NCBI GenBank assembly: GCA_003313425.1
Contig: NHZP01000034.1
Coordinates: 521,194 to 585,193, forward strand
Length of the DNA: 64,000 nt
Reading direction: 5' to 3'
Source of the DNA: Pseudopyrenochaeta lycopersici
Lineage: Eukaryota > Ascomycota > Dothideomycetes > Pleosporales > Pseudopyrenochaetaceae
The notes beneath the pieces were generated by a model. The model did not search any database. It had not been told where the DNA came from and saw only the letters and a program-made list of their open reading frames with translations. The position numbers and the translations under genes are program-made. This document shows, one piece after another, positions 10,301-22,000 of the stretch. How positions within the stretch are numbered: position 1 is the stretch's first letter; every line of letters begins with the position of its first letter.

Positions 10301-11490
10301 GCAGCGGGGCGTGCCTGCAGACCCTCAAAGGCCATAGCGGTTCTGTCAGCTCAGTAGCCTTCTCGCACGACTCGGCCCAGCTGGCGTCGGCGTCGTGGGA
10401 CAGCACCGTCAAGATCTGGGATGCGAGCAGCGGGGCGTGCCTGCAGACCCTCGAGGGCCATAGCGACTCTGTCAGCTCAGTAGCCTTCTCGCACGACTCG
10501 GCCCAGCTGGCGTCGGCGTCGTACGACAACACCGTCAAGATCTGGGATGCGAGCAGCGGGGCATGCCTGCAGACCCTCGAGGGCCATAGCGACTCTGTCA
10601 ACTCAGTAGCCTTCTCGCACGACTCGGCCCAGCTGGCGTCGGCGTCGTACGACAACACCGTCAAGATCTGGGATGCGAGCAGCGGGGCGTGCCTGCAGAC
10701 CCTCGAGGGCCATAGCCGTTCTGTCAACTCAGTAGCCTTCTCGCACGACTCGGCCCAGCTGGCGTCGGCGTCGAGCGACAACACCGTCAAGATCTGGGAT
10801 GCGAGCAGCGGGGCGTGCCTGCAGACCCTCAAAGGCCATAGCGACTCTGTCAAGTCAGTAGCCTTCTCGCACGACTCGGCCCAGCTGGCGTCGGCGTCGT
10901 GGGACAGCACCGTCAAGATCTGGGATGCGAGCAGCGGGGCGTGCCTGCAGACCCTCAAAGGCCATAGCGGTTCTGTCAGCTCAGTAGCCTTCTCGCACGA
11001 CTCGGCCCAGCTGGCGTCGGCGTCGTTCGACAGGACCGTCAAGATCTGGGATGCGAGCAGCGGGGCGTGCCTGCAGACCCTCGAGGGCCATAGCCGTTCT
11101 GTCAGGTCAGTAGCCTTCTCGCACGACTCGGCCCAGCTGGCGTCGGCGTCGGACGACAGCACCGTCAAGATCTGGGATGCGAGCAGCGGGGCGTGCCTGC
11201 AAACATTTAATATTGGCAAGGCTCTTCATAACTTATCATTTGACTCTACTGGCTCCTGTCTTTATACTGAAATAGGTCCTATCGATCTTCAGAGCCTAGA
11301 AGTTCCTAGCATGAGAGATATCGCGGAACCTAAAAACTCCCTGCACGTAGGCATAAATCTTGCTGCGGAGAAAACGCGGCTGAAACCGAGTAGGACAAAA
11401 TCAATCAATCAATCAACCAATTGTTTTGGGGCTTGGCTGAACGTCAACATTAAGACGATCGAGCACGATACGGTTGTATTTCAACCATAG
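7397..11490 (+). CDS. HET-NACHT-WD40 receptor (HET-E/HET-D-like NLR)
   Basis: Two exons (7397-9784 and 9847-11490) with a 62-nt phase-0 intron (GTACAG...AACTAG); about 1,343 aa. The start is the canonical HET N-terminus MRLLKHKEDGEF followed by PPYAILSHTWG near residue 23. The HET domain continues through FWIDTCCINK, RGWTLQELLAP and the ERISWNEHR...AYSLMGI motifs. The NACHT P-loop GDPGKGKT is at residues 347-354 and Walker B LIVDALDEC at about 450-458. Nine 42-residue WD40 repeats occupy about residues 868-1245. Family knowledge: ligand sensing by the repeats triggers NACHT oligomerisation and HET-driven cell death in heterokaryon incompatibility. Odd: after the repeats the tail diverges at about 11,340 from the conserved C-terminus of its relatives and ends in an unrelated peptide, so the 3' end looks truncated and replaced. 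Confidence 0.92.
10060..11193 (+). repeat. 9 tandem 126-nt WD40 coding repeats
   Basis: Nine in-frame units of 126 nt starting at TGC codons. They vary at repeat positions 6, 9, 10, 13, 29 and 31. The units resemble one another in DNA far more than they resemble those at 571-1956, which points to homogenisation within each gene. Confidence 0.93.
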
Positions 11491-11517
11491 GTCTCCATGT
11501 ATATGTACATACCATAA

Positions 11518-13070
11518 ATGAAGCGACGAGCTTCTGAGAGCGACGCCTGGGAATCTTCTCGCCGCAGCGCCTGCAGCACGAAGCGTCGCAAAATCCATTG
11601 TCCCAACGTCAGCGCACACCACGTATCCTCATCACCTCCATCGAATCCACTTGTGCTGACCGAAGAAACGCTCCGCTCCACTCAGAAATCGACTCCCGAG
11701 GCAATCCGGCACTGGGTAGAAAACTGTTCGGCTGCCTGCGACCCAGAGATAATGGCAGCACCTCCGACGCCTCGGAGCGCATCCTGGAACGATCGCGGCC
11801 GCCGCAGCGCCAAACGCCATGCGCGCTCTCGCGGATCTCGAACACCCAGTCCTAGCAAGAAACCATCGCCACAAACGTACCGTACACGGAACATGTACCA
11901 TGCCGGCGTATTTGTCGACAATCTGGCTGACCTTCCGCCCACAATCGACGAGGAGGTGCGAAGAATACTGGGAGTCAAGTCATGGGAGGATCGAGTAGAG
12001 GCTCTATTAGATGGTCCACAAGCCGCCGCGCACCTTACTAGGCTAGTGGCGACGTTTCGAGCGGAGTCGCAAAGAAATGCACGCGAGTGCTTACTTGAGG
12101 GCGATTGGAAGGCCAGCCTAAACGGCCTTGTGAGGAACCTAGCGGAACTTTGGCCGGGTGCGCTGAAGACACACATGTCGGAGAAGGGTAAGATTGCTGA
12201 GTGTCCCTAAGAGCTTCATGGGCGAGACGCTTACCTCATACACTAGTCTGGAATTCCGATCTCAAGCCCGCCAACTCAATGCTTGATGAAATGCAGGACG
12301 AAGACGGTGTCGGCACGCCGACTCCCTGCTCCGTACCAGCACAATCCAACTTTTCCGTCTTTGATCCAAGCACCGCATTTCCCGGGCCTGTTCCGTCTCT
12401 GCCGCCGTATGCACAATCAGTAGCGTCAACCACCAGCACCGAGGCTGCGGATCCCTATCACATATCGACACCGAAACCAGATATAACGGTTGGGCTCGCA
12501 CATACTGCGTTCGTACAACGGCACCAGCGACGCTTAGTCGATCATCAGGCATCTGGGTCAATACTGAGCGATCCCCATGCGGCTGACATGGGTATACGGT
12601 TTCCCTTCTTGGTTGTAGAAGCGAAGGGTCTGAGTTTGAACGGGAGTCTTATTAGCGCGCAGAATCAAGCTGCCATCAGTGGCGCTTCGATGCTCACGAT
12701 CCTGAAGGATCTCAGTCAACAGGCGGCGCGAAACATGAGCTCGAATTCTGACTTCAGTTTCCAAACGCTGGATCCGGAACTCGCATCGCCATCCACGACG
12801 CCATTGGCGGCGCAATTAAGCCCAATGCTCTGTTTCTCTATCGTAACAGAGGGCCCGGTACACGAGTTATGGGTGCATTTCGAGCATGAAGACAGATTCC
12901 ACATGGAGTTTCTTCAGTCGTGGCGTACTACACGTGAACGCGATGCGCGAGAGTTAGTGTATTTTCTAGCTCAGATAATGGAGTGGGGCAAAGGGAGATT
13001 TAAGGATTGCATTATCGAGAAGTTAGACAAAGTTCCAAGTGGAGGAGCGTTTAGGTACGCTGTAAATTGA
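11518..13070 (+). CDS. Fungal protein with PD-(D/E)XK-like core (DUF7924-like)
   Basis: Two exons, 11518-12187 and 12247-13070, joined by a 59-nt intron (GTAAGA...CACTAG, phase 1); about 497 aa. The N-terminus is basic and Ser/Arg-rich (RRSAKRHARSRGSRTPSP), suggesting nuclear location or disorder. The C-terminal half contains WNSDLKP, then TPKPDITVGLAH and, about 40 residues on, RFPFLVVEAKGL, followed by AQNQAAISGASM. PD...ExK with a preceding hydrophobic strand is the arrangement of PD-(D/E)XK nuclease folds; similar fungal proteins are, from memory, grouped as DUF7924. Nuclease activity is an inference. It begins 28 nt after the stop of the HET receptor gene on the same strand. Confidence 0.75.
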
Positions 13071-14084
13071 GTTATTAGCCGGCGGGTCGGTCGCGTTTCG
13101 GATTTCGGGTTCGCTCACAGCAAGATTGGTTTTACTGCTATGATATTGTATCTTAGGAACCTTCACTGGTGACGCGACTCCGTCCCACTAGTGAGCATCT
13201 AGATGTACAAGCTTGAATCGGAAGGGTCGAGCTGATGCGTTTTTCACAAACGCTGGTTTGGCTTATGCCAAAAGATTATGTTGCCAGGGTCAGAGTGAGG
13301 TTTCGGAAGCGGAGCGAGATTCAAATCTAGGAATCAGAAACAGATTTACCGTTAATTGACAGCTGTCTAGAGTTGTGCAGGGGTAGATGTGGCACTATTT
13401 TAAATCCCGCAGTGGACCCTCCGTCTCCCGAGACCTGATCTAGCCGTGAGATCTCTTAGTGCCCACCCGCAAAAAGTGGCGATATCTGATGTCTATTTCA
13501 ACCTCCTTCTTTATCCACGCCAACATATCTTCAACGCCACCAGATTGCGCTGGAGGCGTTGAATTTTTAAGTCTGTGTTAGAAGAGGAAGAGTGTGCGTG
13601 GAGTCACCACCATAAGCATCTATCAAGTCGATTACTGCCAAGACGTGTTCCACAGGGTACCAGATGTAGGACCCCACTTAAGCCTGAAACTAATGTCAGC
13701 TAAGTTAATGTTAGAGCTTGATCCACTGCGGGAACTATAAGCGGGACATTTATGATCGACAGGCACGATCCTGCCTCGAGCGCAGCACTAGCTACAGAAC
13801 GAAATGGCCTCGACGTCAGCGAGGACGTGTTTTCGGCTCCAGAGGCTTTTAAATTAGCCTTGCTTTATAGCCTAGCGAGGAAGCTCTATCCTGCCTTCAT
13901 TTTAGGATTGATTTAAGTAAGTTGGTTGAGACATTACGCGTAGTAGTAGTCATGTTGGGTGCCAAGAGATTTTGGCTCACTCGATGGTTGGCGGACTCGA
14001 TGATGGAATACGTTATCCATAAACACATTAACTAGTCGTAACGAGGTCAAATATAGCCTGTAGGGCCAAAAGCTTGATGTTTTT
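13071..14084. other. Intergenic, nothing recognised
   Basis: About 1 kb between two converging genes. No coding periodicity, terminal repeats or RNA gene was noticed. It must hold the 3' ends of both genes. Confidence 0.5.
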
Positions 14085-15944
14085 CTACTCGCTGCGCCGA
14101 ACGTATGTAACAGGTCCGTTATAAGTCTTTCGTCCTTTGATGGCGTAGTAAATGAGAGCCACCGCCATTGTGAACCCTGTAACAAGAACGTTCCAATTCA
14201 TCTGGGCGGGAGTGGGGTTCTTGTTCAACGGGAAGAAAGGAAAGACAAATGCCAGGACCAGAAAACACAATGCAATGGCGTTGATGGCCAAACCAGCTCT
14301 TCCTAGATTGAATTGAGATGGCAAGAGCGGTTCTCCTACAAGGCGTTTTCGGAAGATGCAGGATATTGCAAGAATATACGAGCCCACAGTTCCAACCTGC
14401 CCGATTGATATGATGACGTTGAAGGCAATAGATGAGCCGATGATGATGAGACTAAGCAACGCGGTAATGATCAGCGTGGTAGTAACAGCATTGAGTGGAA
14501 TGTCCCAACCAGCCGGAATCTAAAAATATCAGTCTTGTCGTAGTCCGGAATTTGACAGATATGTATCTTACATATGAAAGCCATCGTGAGCCAGGAAGGC
14601 CTTGGTCTCGCGCAAATGCGAAGAGCTGACGCGATACCGTAGTAGCGAGGTTGACGGCGGCAAAGAGAAGCAAGGTAGCAACAACGGCAGCCATGACGGA
14701 TGTTCCTTTCCGGGATTGAGTGGCATTGAGAAGGACTTGGATATAAGGCTGCCCGGTTGGGGTGACGAGGATCTCATCAACATCTCCAAGCGTAGACATG
14801 ATGGTTATGGTCATAACAAATCCGAGACTGTAGTTGAGAACAGCTGTAGCTATCATGGACCTTGGAAGCGCCCATGATGCATCCTTGAGCTCCTCAGACA
14901 AATGGCACGCCGCGTCGGCTCCAATCAAGGTGATAACGGGTCCGGTCATCCCCACAAGACATGATAACCCAATGCTTCCCCAGCCCCCGTTGTCTTGAAA
15001 CTCGGTGAACACCGCTTGTGGCTCTGATCGAGGGCCCAGGACCCACAGCACAACAACGAAGCTTATGAATCCGAAAACATGTAGGATCATGACGATGCCT
15101 TCCATCAGTGGAAGTGTTCGGACGAGAATAGTATTCCAAAGGATTGCAAACAGTGCTGTGGCGATACAGAGAAGCGTACTCTGCCAGCCTGTAATGGTGT
15201 AGTCAGGCACATTCAACGCCACTAATCCCTGAAGTTGAAGGGCGACAGCATAAGCCGTACTTGCCATGGCTGCCTGCCAACCGATGACTGAAAACCATCC
15301 TACAACAAATCAGTCGTCACTTTCGTTAGTATCGTTATGTGCGAGAGCTTACGGACCCGTGATATAGCTTAAAAATTTCTGCTGGTTCGGCGGCGCAAAT
15401 TCAGAAACCCAGTGGTATTGGCCTCCTGCCGTGGGCGCCCTGGTTCGATCAGCTTTCGTGCTAACCTCTACTCGCACCGGTAAAGTCTCACATTGAGGCC
15501 ATCTCAGCTAAGGAGAGAACCACGAAGAACATGCCAACACAGGTAATAAGGAACATCCATATACCACCAGCGGTTCCTCCATTCATTAAGGAGAGGGAAA
15601 TGATGCTAATGGAGTAGATCAGTTACTCGACTAGTAGCAGAATGAGGTGAAGTGTCTTACACAAGTGCATATTCCCAAGTGCATCCCATAACAACAGCAT
15701 AACCAAAAATGGAATGAAGACGGAAATTGCGCTAGCGAAACAGATTAGTCGGGCTGAATAGTTTCAGGGAGTGAGAGACGCATACCCTCAGTTGCTGCAG
15801 CTTTCCCATGCGATGCATGTCGCTACCATCTTGCGCTGTGCCGCCTTTTGCAGAGACCGCTAGATCGCTGTCGGAGATTTCATTCTCGCCATAGGTGTGG
15901 TCGGCCAAAGATGATTTGGCTTCGCTCAGAGGTTGATTTGACAT
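14085..15944 (-). CDS. APC-family amino-acid/GABA/choline-type permease
   Basis: Multi-exon gene on the minus strand. The last exon is 14085-14519 and the one before it 14572-15299 (52-nt intron); further exons run to the probable ATG at 15942-15944 (MSNQPLSEAKSS). Recognisable pieces in order: an acidic cytosolic N-tail, HSIFGYAVVMGCTWEYAL, SLMNGGTAGGIWMFLI, LSLAEMASM, PTAGGQYHWVSEFAPP, SYITG + WFSVIGWQA, a MSEELKDAS-like motif (HLSEELKDASWALPRSM), TVSRQLFAFARDQGLPGSRW and a hydrophobic C-terminal half. These are signatures of the fungal GABA permease/choline transporter group: plasma membrane proton symporters of amino acids or quaternary amines with about 12 helices. All exons appear open; small exon borders near 15.35-15.73 kb are approximate. 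Substrate cannot be told from sequence. Confidence 0.85.
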
Positions 15945-16564
15945 TGCTCTCCTCCAGACGGATGAGACAAAATGGAAGATTTTGGTTTTTCCCTTGGGGC
16001 TAAACGAGAACAAAACCCGAGCGACTGGTATCCATTAAGAGGATGCGGAGAAAAATCATGTCAATGTTGAAGTGCGGGAAGGACAATTATTGCACATGCA
16101 TCATGCAGCAGGGGTTGGCTCACAAGCACATTTTGACTGGACCGGATATCACCCGTGGGGAAAGCGCCCGTGCGCGGATGGAAGCCGGCACGGCTCGTGT
16201 GGAGGGACCGTCTGAGCAAAGGCCGGGGCACATCTCAAAAAGAAATGCGCCAAGCTCGCAGCAGTGAATAGTCAGGTTCACCACCGGCTGTCTGTCCAGT
16301 ACCATCGCTGCGGTGAAATCCCGCCTCCGAGACATGGCGACAGATTACAGGGAGGGTCCAGCTTGGCCATGCTTGCTTTGCCGCATCGTCACATATCTTC
16401 GTGTCTCTGAATGAACACCACCCTTCACGCAATGCAGCACCTCGACACATTGGTCAGAATACATCTGCGAGTTTAGATATGCCTGTGGTTCCGCCGTTTC
16501 GGAGTCGGAACTCGTTATCATCTTCAACCTCCAAATCCCCATATCTACAACTTTGCAGCTTCCC
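15945..16564. other. Bidirectional intergenic region
   Basis: Separates the divergent permease and rhodopsin-domain genes, so it should contain both promoters. I saw no coding signal or repeat. Confidence 0.45.
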
Positions 16565-17828
16565 ATGCCTCTGCCGTCCCCAGCAGCACCGACCGGAAAT
16601 CGCTTTGCTGTAGTTTCAGAAACTGACTACGGTGCCCCGATATTCATCGCAGCTGTTATCACCTTAGTATTCACTTTTCTAGTCCTCATTGTGCGCATCA
16701 CGATTGTAAAATGGCACAGATGGGGCCTCGATGATCTAGTCATTGTATGCGCAAAAGTCAGCCTCATGTATTACCCACTAGCTTCAAGCCAGATTTGCTT
16801 ATCCATCCAAATCAGATCGTCGGCCTCGGCCAGTGGATCTCCATTTTTATTGCATACCATAACGGTCTCGGGAAAGCTACGTCCATGATTAACTCTCGAG
16901 ACTTAGCTCACATGGTCAAGGTACCCAGCCCTCTTAGCGGTTAACCCTGACGTCAGATCGCATAATAACTCTTTTTCAATGCGTAGTTCTTCTTTGCAAG
17001 TCGGATCCTCCTCGTCGTCGCTCTATGTCTTTCAAAATGCTCCCTCCTACTTACGATCCGAGCGTTATTCACCTACGAGCTCAAGAGGCAATGGTGGGCC
17101 AGCAATATCGCTACCGCCATCATTTGCGCATGGGGAGCGGCTTCTGCACTTGCCATTTCGGTCGATTGTTCACCCAACTTCGTCGTGTTAGGCCAGCAGA
17201 ACGTCCAGTGTGCTAATCATGTCCGTCGCTCCTTCTCAAGTTTCCCGATCTCTTCACAATGTATGACCGCTTACAAATGAGCCAGGCAGCCCGACTGCTA
17301 GCAATTTTTATATCAGAGATTATGCTTGAGTGCGCAATCGTGATATTACCAGCCCTTTTCCTCACCAGCATCAATATGGCATGGAGCGAAAAGCTCCTTG
17401 TCATCGTCGCATTCGCTTTCCGGCTTCCGTAAGCTACGTGGCTCCCTCCTATTTCTGAGACTCGCTAACCGACCTTTAGAGCCGTCGCCTGCATCATCGC
17501 GTACCTGGTCACATCGATCCGCTTTCTCTCCAGCAATGAAACCGGCGTGAACGTCGCCGCTACAGTAATCTGGCAGCAGGTCTTACTCGGCTATTCGCTC
17601 ATGTCGGCAACCCTACCCATGCTCAGAAAATTCGTGCAGAACTTCACAACAGGTGGTATGGGTGAGTGGTTAGAGGAAACATACTTTGACGGCGTGAGGA
17701 AAGAGGACTTGACACGAGAGGAAATCGTCAAAGTGGGCGCGCTTGTTCGTAGGCTATTGCGATTTGAGCCTTCAACGAGGGCGTCAGCGCAAGAAATCCT
17801 CCAAGATCCTTGGTTTGGGAACAAGTAA
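16565..17828 (+). pseudogene. SAT4/rhodopsin-domain membrane protein fused to an SR-kinase tail
   Basis: From the ATG at 16565, exons 16565-16756, 16816-16920 and 16987 onward encode a fungal rhodopsin-domain protein: TM1 with RITIVKWHRWGLDDLVI, then IVGLGQWISIFIAYHNGLGK, FFFASRILLVVALCLSKCSLL, TM segments and a last intron near 17.43-17.48 kb before AVACIIAYLVTSIRFL and WQQVLLGYSLMSATLPMLRKF. Around 17,240 the frame shifts by one, so the gene is probably dead. At about 17,660 the protein changes within one codon from NFTTGGMG to EWLEETYFDGVRKEDL, and ends with LLRFEPSTRASAQEIL-DPWF, the C-lobe end of SRPK-type kinases. The DNA at the junction, GGTGAGTGG, resembles a splice donor. Exon calls are from motif and splice-site reading. 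Confidence 0.7.
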
Positions 17829-17997
17829 TTTGGCAATATGATACATTTCCATGAGTGAATCATGCCCTTCTTTTCTCCAGAACCGGCCCAAAGAATCGCC
17901 CCCTTCAGGCTCGCTAATAACATTTCGACTCAAGTTGGTGCGTAAACAATGCTGGACAATGTCTTCGTCGGTAGCAGTGTGGTGTTGAAGGGCCATG

Positions 17998-18129
17998 CTG
18001 CTTGACACAGGCAATGCCGACGTCGACTCCAAGGATCAGGACGGACAGACGCCGCTATTGTGGGCAGCACAGAACGGACACAAGGCGGTGGTCCAACTCC
18101 TGCGGTCGTACCTAAGATTTCATCAATAA
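17998..18129 (+). pseudogene. Ankyrin-repeat relic
   Basis: A 44-residue open stretch reads as about one ankyrin repeat (DVDSKDQDGQTPLLWAAQNG followed by HKAVVQLL). No start or flanking repeats are present. It may be debris of an NLR like the one at 19-23 kb, or of a kinase-linked ankyrin gene. Confidence 0.6.
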
Positions 18130-18249
18130 GCTATTCGCTTTCCGAGCATAGCGGCTAAAACCGTACTATATTTCGCGAGGACCAAGCACCCGGACAGGGA
18201 TCCACTACGGGTGCGAAAACGGGGTGCATAGCTAGTCAGGCACAACCTA

Positions 18250-18405
18250 TGATCAACATGACATAGTCTACTTTGTGCATCAGTCTGCAAAGGATTTCCT
18301 CTTCGTAAAGGCGTCTAGGAAGGTCTTTCCTATTGGAACCGAAGCCACTCATCAGGTAATCTTTTCGAAGTCGCTAGAAATTCTGTCGTCACAGCTATAT
18401 CGTGG
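18250..18405 (+). pseudogene. NACHT-WD40 receptor relic (post-NACHT helical segment)
   Basis: Encodes VYFVHQSAKDFL...KVFPIGT...HQVIFSKSLEIL, the segment that follows NACHT in the receptor at 7,397 (YFVHQSAKDFLHTTAFKKVF). Nothing upstream or downstream continues the gene; after 18,405 the frame becomes unrelated low-complexity sequence. It is a third trace of this receptor family in the window. Confidence 0.7.
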
Positions 18406-18889
18406 TGGATGGAGACGTAAAAAATCAGAGCGATACACAAAACGGATGGAAAAACAGACATTTCTGCCAGAATACAACGTCTTCCTCCACCTGACCAGCC
18501 AGATCGGACGCCGACGCGTCGAGACGCGTCGACCGATGAACCCCGAACCAGCACCACCGACAATAGCCAAACAGCTCGTCCACAACGCAGACCTCAACCC
18601 GTCACCTTCTTCGATGGAACAACATGGGGAGGAGCGACAACCGACCCCGTCGTTCCCAGCTCAAACGCAAGCACAGGCCCAATCCAGTCAGATCGACCGA
18701 TGAACGCGATCGCGCCTTTGCTCAGACGGTCCCTCCACACTTGTGGTGATCCCGCAAATAAGTGTTCAGGTTCTGGCAAGGTAACTACTGCATCTTTATA
18801 GGAGGTGTAGACGATCACACGTTCGCTGGCTACGAACGTCAGTAGATTCACAGCACCGTGTTGGCGTAGCTCCCTTTCAAAGCTGTTGT

Positions 18890-19085
18890 GTCAGTTGGTG
18901 TTTCCAGTGTCGTCATGGTGACACGAGCGCCAATCTTAGTGTTCCTTCCGATGTGTAATCTTGGCTGAATCTAGCAGTTGGCAGTCAGGTCCAATGATAA
19001 CATTGTCACCAATAGAGACGTTTTAGCCATAGTCACAGTGAAAAGGCGTAGCAACATGTGCACCCTCCTTTAGAATCCGGTCTCG
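18890..19085 (-). pseudogene. Hexapeptide-repeat acetyltransferase relic
   Basis: The minus strand reads GAHVATPFHCDYG, a stop, then NVSIGDNVIIGPDCQLLDSA and, after a frame change, a further piece. This is the left-handed beta-helix part of maltose/galactoside O-acetyltransferases. It is broken by at least one stop and lacks both ends. Confidence 0.6.
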
Positions 19086-19092
19086 AAGAGAT

Positions 19093-22000
19093 CTAGCGGG
19101 GCAAAGCTCGCTGCTCTACACTCCTCTCTGCATCCTTGTCCCACAGAGTCTCCAAAAACTCCGACACCTCAGTTTGCCCTTCCGCTCTGGCAACATCAAC
19201 TGCCGTATACCCCCTTTGGTTCTTCATATGTAGACTCGCTCCCCATGATAGCAGCAGCTGCACCACGTCTAGGTATCCGTAGCTCGCAGCCCAAATTAAT
19301 GCCGTGCGACCGTAGCCGTCTTGCCGGTCGATTTGCACGCGGCGGGTTGAAAGAAGCGCTTCCACCGTCGCAGGGGACCGGACGAAGAGTGCCCATAGCA
19401 GCGGCGTCCAAGCGTCTACATCCACATCGTCCTCACCGCTACACTTGTTCTTGAGTAAAGTACGTAGTGTGTCGGTATGGCCGCCTTGACATGCCCATGA
19501 GATTGCATTCCGTAGGTCGTTGTCTTTGGTGGCTTTGTCAACGCCCGTCTTGTGCATCAAAATACTGACCGCTTCTCTTTGGCCGTTCCCTGCAGCCCAT
19601 GACAATGGAGAGCGTCCTTTGGTATCTTTGAGATTGAGATCAACGGAGGGGTGTCGAAGTAGGACCTTCAAAGCGCTTAGGGTGCCTTCCCCCGCCGCCC
19701 AGGATAGGACTGAGCGTCCAGCTTTGTCGACTTTGTTGATGTCGATTGATGGCTGCTTTAGCAATAATTGCGCGATACTTGCATGGTCTCCTTGCACAGC
19801 CCAGAAGAGTGGCGTCCAATATATATTATCTTGGTCGTCAGGTCTGAATGCTCCACTTTCCAAAAGCGCTTCTACAACCTCCAAGTGCCCATTCCCTGCG
19901 GCAAAAGACAGTGCTGATCTTCCAGATTTTCCCCGCAAAGTTTTCTCTGTACATGAATCGTTGAGGAGTATCTTGACAGCATCAAGATGCCCATATTGCG
20001 CAGATATAGTCAGAGGTGTTTGCCGATCGAGACCAATGCCGTTTGAGTTTGTGCCATGTTGAAGCAACAATCTGATAGAGTCCAAGGAAGACATTCTCGC
20101 CGCCCAAAACAACGCTCGGACTTTTCTTGCTTCGCTATCATAATCTGCCTTTGCCAATGTCTCGGTAAGCAGCATGGACAGGTTGAAGAATGCGGCTACT
20201 TCAATCGTCTCAAAACTATCTGGAAATGGGTATTCCATATTTTTTTTGATCCAGTAGTACTTCAACCAGTTTGTCAGAACGCAGCTCGAGCTCGCTGTCA
20301 GTCGATGAACAGACTCCAGGGCATCTTTTGGGGCAATGTCTTCGCATAGCGAGAAGTGCTCTGCCCAAGAGGTTGCAGCGTAGTCAAAAAATTTGTATTC
20401 TTGCGCGATCAGAGTACATTGCTCCTCGTCCATAGTCTGTGGGTCTTTAAAGAGGTTGTCAAGGCTGAGATGATCGTCTAGGGTAAGAGGGCCATCTAAG
20501 CCCGATGTATCAAAGTCCGTGAATGGGAGCGAAGGAAATGAATTGGGCGAGCTGGAATCAAGGCTCGTCCGTCCCGGGGCAAAAACATCCGATTGAAAGT
20601 CCTGCAGAAGAAGGTATCGCATGCATGACTGGGATATGCTCAGCGCTGCATCCGCTAAAGGTACCGCGAGGCTCTGCACTATCTTGTCTGTAGAACGTAC
20701 TGAGAGCTCTGTCAGATATTCTTTAGCGGACTGGTGTATGAGCGAGACTTTCCAATCTTCGTTTGTGCTATGATTAACATCCTTGATGCGGATGAAGGGC
20801 CCCACAATATTTTGAAGTGTTGAGCTAATAGAGAGCTGCAAGTCATCTACAAGATCGGCCACAGCTTTGTGTTTTTGATCAATTGTGAACGCAGTGTTCA
20901 TCTCCATCAATGTCAGGTGTCTGGAACCTCCGATGAGCAGTCGAAAGAACTTTCCAGCGTCTTCCCGGTCCTCAGATGAAATTCCACGTATGAATCTACT
21001 ATATGTAGCTTCCAGACTCTCGGGGAATGTGTTGATGATTCGCTCGAACTCGTTCTTCGACGCCCTTTTACTTGCTTCAAGGCTATGGAGCACCATATTC
21101 AGCCAGAGAAAATTCTGGTCAGACTTGGAGTACAGCACTTGTTCTAGATAATGCTTGGTTTCATTGTTGCAACGGAACTTGTTTGCAATCTCGCCAACCT
21201 TGCTTCGAATGACTAGCTTGACGTCCTTACTGATATCGTTCTGATTTTTCTCGATTGGTAGTCTGGTTTTCATCAACCCCGTGAGGTTGTAAGAATTGCC
21301 GAGCGATGGCCGGCTGGTTATTAGAAACTTTATACAGTTCTGGGATTGTCGATAATTTTCCTGGGGCTCGTTCACTAATTGCATCATAGCGTTCAGGAAG
21401 CTCTTGCGCGTCCTTACTTCACACTCATCGATCGCGTCAACTATAATTCGGACAGCGCCTGACGTAGAATCTGCAACTATTTTTAGGAACAATTCCCACA
21501 GTGCCGGGAAGGAGTTTGCGAGGCTAGGCCCGTCCAATTCGTATCGACTCTTTACATGCCTGATGAGTTTCCGATGTTGTTGTAGGATTTGATATAGGAT
21601 GCCTCGAAGTATAGCGTTTCCATCTCTCTGAGACCTGACTTTGTCGTCGCAGAAGAAGAAAAAGACTTGAGGCCTGACAGAGTCGGTGCGACCCAGTCTT
21701 AGGTGGTCTGCTAGATAGGCAGAAAGCATGGTTTTGCCGCAACCAGGTTCACCCGTGACCCAAAGTAGTCTCGTTTCTTCAGTGGCTATCCAAGACAAAT
21801 ATGCAGGGTGGGTCAGAATCCAACTGCAGGTCCCTTGCACTGGCTTTGGTAGTTGTGCTTTGTATTCTGCGAGGTAGATTGAGTTCAGCAGGACCATGCA
21901 GGATCTTTCAGCCTCGCTTAGAGCTAATCGGTTGCTTAGTTGGCGCTGCACTGTGGCTCGTCTACTATTACGTACACTGATTGGATGATGTCCGGTTCGC

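Noticed and set aside
9999..11219. 406-codon frame on the minus strand opposite the WD40 repeats
   Set aside because: Antisense shadow kept open by repeat periodicity.
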